The notes under the pieces: generated by a model
What the model was told of the DNA's origin: nothing
The model's input: the letters and a program-made list of their open reading frames with translations, nothing else
Databases searched by the model: none
Shown: piece after piece, positions 63,052-64,000 of the stretch
How the letters are laid out: every line of letters starts with the position of its first letter
Position numbering within the stretch: position 1 is the stretch's first letter
NCBI GenBank assembly: GCA_016282915.1
Contig: JAEELW010000144.1
Location: 37,364-101,363 of the forward strand
DNA: 64,000 bases
Direction: 5' to 3'
Origin: Lachnospiraceae bacterium
Lineage (GTDB): Bacteria > Bacillota > Clostridia > Lachnospirales > Lachnospiraceae
Made by a program: the position numbers and the translations under genes

Positions 63052-63690
63052 ATGCAGATCCTGACCATAGCCGACACCGAATGCAAAAGCCTTTGGGATT
63101 ATTACCAGCCTGGTAAACTGGCGGGAGTGGATATCATACTCTCCTGCGGCGATCTGGATCCCCGTTATCTGTCCTTCCTCGCTACCTTTACCCATGCGCC
63201 GGTTTACTATGTGCACGGCAATCATGATGAAAAATATGATCGCATCCCCCCGGACGGCTGCATCTGTCTGGACGATGATATCCTGATCTATGAGGGCGTA
63301 CGCATCCTGGGACTCGGCGGCTCCCTGCGGTACCGCCCCGGCAAATGGCAGTATGAACAGGACGAGATGGATCGAAGAGTCCGCCGTCTCAAACATAAGC
63401 TGCGCAAATACGGCGGTTTCGACATCCTCATGGCGCACGCACCCGCCCGGCATATCGGCGACGGCGACGACCGTCCCCATCAGGGCTTTACGGTCTTTAC
63501 GGAGCTCATGGATAAATACCATCCCCGTTATTTTCTGCACGGGCATGTGCATCCCACCTATTCCAGGGAGTACAGGCGCCTGAAGGCGTACAGCGAAACG
63601 CTGATCATCAATGCCTACGACAATTACCGCTTCGAATACGAAAAAGAATGGGAAGAACAGTATCCGAAGCTCACGCCGATCGTCTTATGA
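63052..63690 (+). CDS. Calcineurin-like metallophosphoesterase
   Basis: The 212-residue protein shows the metallophosphoesterase blocks in order: TIADTECKSLW (Asp, with Glu in place of the usual His), ILSCGDLDPRYL, YVHGNHDEKY, MAHAPARHIGDG and FLHGHVHPTY. It is smaller than YfcE and lacks its extra domains. The start is 3 bp after the stop of the BMP fusion gene, with CCGGAG inside that gene's end, so the two are co-translated; a nucleotide-related substrate would fit the BMP partner. The replaced histidine in the first block is notable. Confidence 0.88.
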   Translation: MQILTIADTECKSLWDYYQPGKLAGVDIILSCGDLDPRYLSFLATFTHAPVYYVHGNHDEKYDRIPPDGCICLDDDILIYEGVRILGLGGSLRYRPGKWQYEQDEMDRRVRRLKHKLRKYGGFDILMAHAPARHIGDGDDRPHQGFTVFTELMDKYHPRYFLHGHVHPTYSREYRRLKAYSETLIINAYDNYRFEYEKEWEEQYPKLTPIVL

Positions 63691-64000
63691 ATGCTAGGGT
63701 CCCAAGCTCATGAGACGAACATGCTTGCATGTTTCGGCTCATGAGTTTAGGACCCGCACGAACATGAGCAATACTACAAGCACTTAACGAATGCGAAGCA
63801 TGAGTTTAGTGCTCGTGCATGCTTTAGCTGTAGCGGAATGCCTGTTTTTTAGGCATTCCTGCGGAGTTTGCCGCCGACCAAAGGGAGGGGGCGTTACCGC
63901 TTGCGAATGGTCGTAGGGTGCCGTGTGCCGGTGGCACACGTCTGGCACCGACCGAAGCGGAGCGGAGATGCGAGAGTGCGAAGCACGAAGCAATCCGTAA
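63691..64000. repeat. Noncoding stretch with four successive stem-loops
   Basis: No gene is visible in these 310 bp. Four inverted repeats follow each other: 63697-63755 (nested GGGTCC, CTCATGAG and GAACATGC/GCATGTT arms), 63779-63812 (AGCACT/AGTGCT with inner ATGC/GCAT), 63833-63862 (GGAATGCCT, loop GTTTTTT, AGGCATTCC) and 63917-63949 (GGTGCC and GTGTGCC arms). The first hairpin begins 6 bp after the metallophosphoesterase stop. The words GAATGCGAAGCATGAG and GTGCGAAGCACGAAGC recur with small changes, as in dispersed palindromic elements. Confidence 0.65.

Overview
The window looks like the chromosome of an anaerobic Firmicute of the Lachnospiraceae type. This rests on AGGAGG-type ribosome binding sites, TTGACA/TATAAT promoters, a DapL-DapF-LysA lysine/meso-DAP route, a glnA gene followed by an ANTAR antiterminator, a GH9-CBM3 cellulase, very large secreted Ig-like proteins, and TIR, PP2C and HD-GYP signalling proteins. 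It is GC-rich for a clostridium. I saw no rRNA, tRNA, CRISPR array, insertion sequence or prophage. The taxonomic call is inference.

Left part (1-20.5 kb). The window opens in a YcgR-like gene that overlaps the end of a glycogen branching enzyme gene (glgB) interrupted by an in-frame TAG. A divergent region separates a GH9 cellulase lipoprotein from a GT-like protein. Housekeeping genes follow: lysA, a pseudouridine synthase, murI, ung, hisF and hisH. Next is a 1404-residue acidic membrane protein with five near-identical copies of a FliM/FliN-like motif. A group of small redox and hydrolase genes, two membrane proteins and a YgjP-type metallopeptidase complete this part.

Centre (20.5-45 kb). 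This is the most unusual part. Five minus-strand promoters share a 23-bp element (core TACCTAC-TTTT-GGCGGTA) placed exactly 20 bp upstream of a -10 box, with no recognisable -35. They drive: (i) a membrane TIR-propeller protein coupled to a 1906-residue surface protein; (ii) a putative ~100-nt small RNA; (iii) an operon of a polytopic sensor with a degenerate kinase domain, a DesK/NarX-type histidine kinase and a LuxR-type response regulator; (iv) a 1349-residue surface protein sharing its C-terminal region with the first one; (v) a lipoprotein, a DUF202-like protein and a PP2C phosphatase. TerB-like and HD-GYP genes lie among them. The simplest model is an autoregulated two-component system that controls a cell-surface and signalling regulon. 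I consider this the best candidate for an undescribed system.

Right part (45-64 kb). CorA, MATE, DJ-1, dapL, a lipoprotein, dapF, the ANTAR protein and glnA come first. The promoters and first transcribed bases of dapL and glnA are near-duplicates, each with a GGGGTGCCC hairpin. A secreted M6-like protease follows. A three-gene set (SDR, Gfo/Idh/MocA, CMP-sugar cytidylyltransferase) suggests nonulosonate-type surface glycan synthesis. The window ends with a methyltransferase, a ParB-like/BMP fusion, a metallophosphoesterase and a 310-bp noncoding stretch full of stem-loops.
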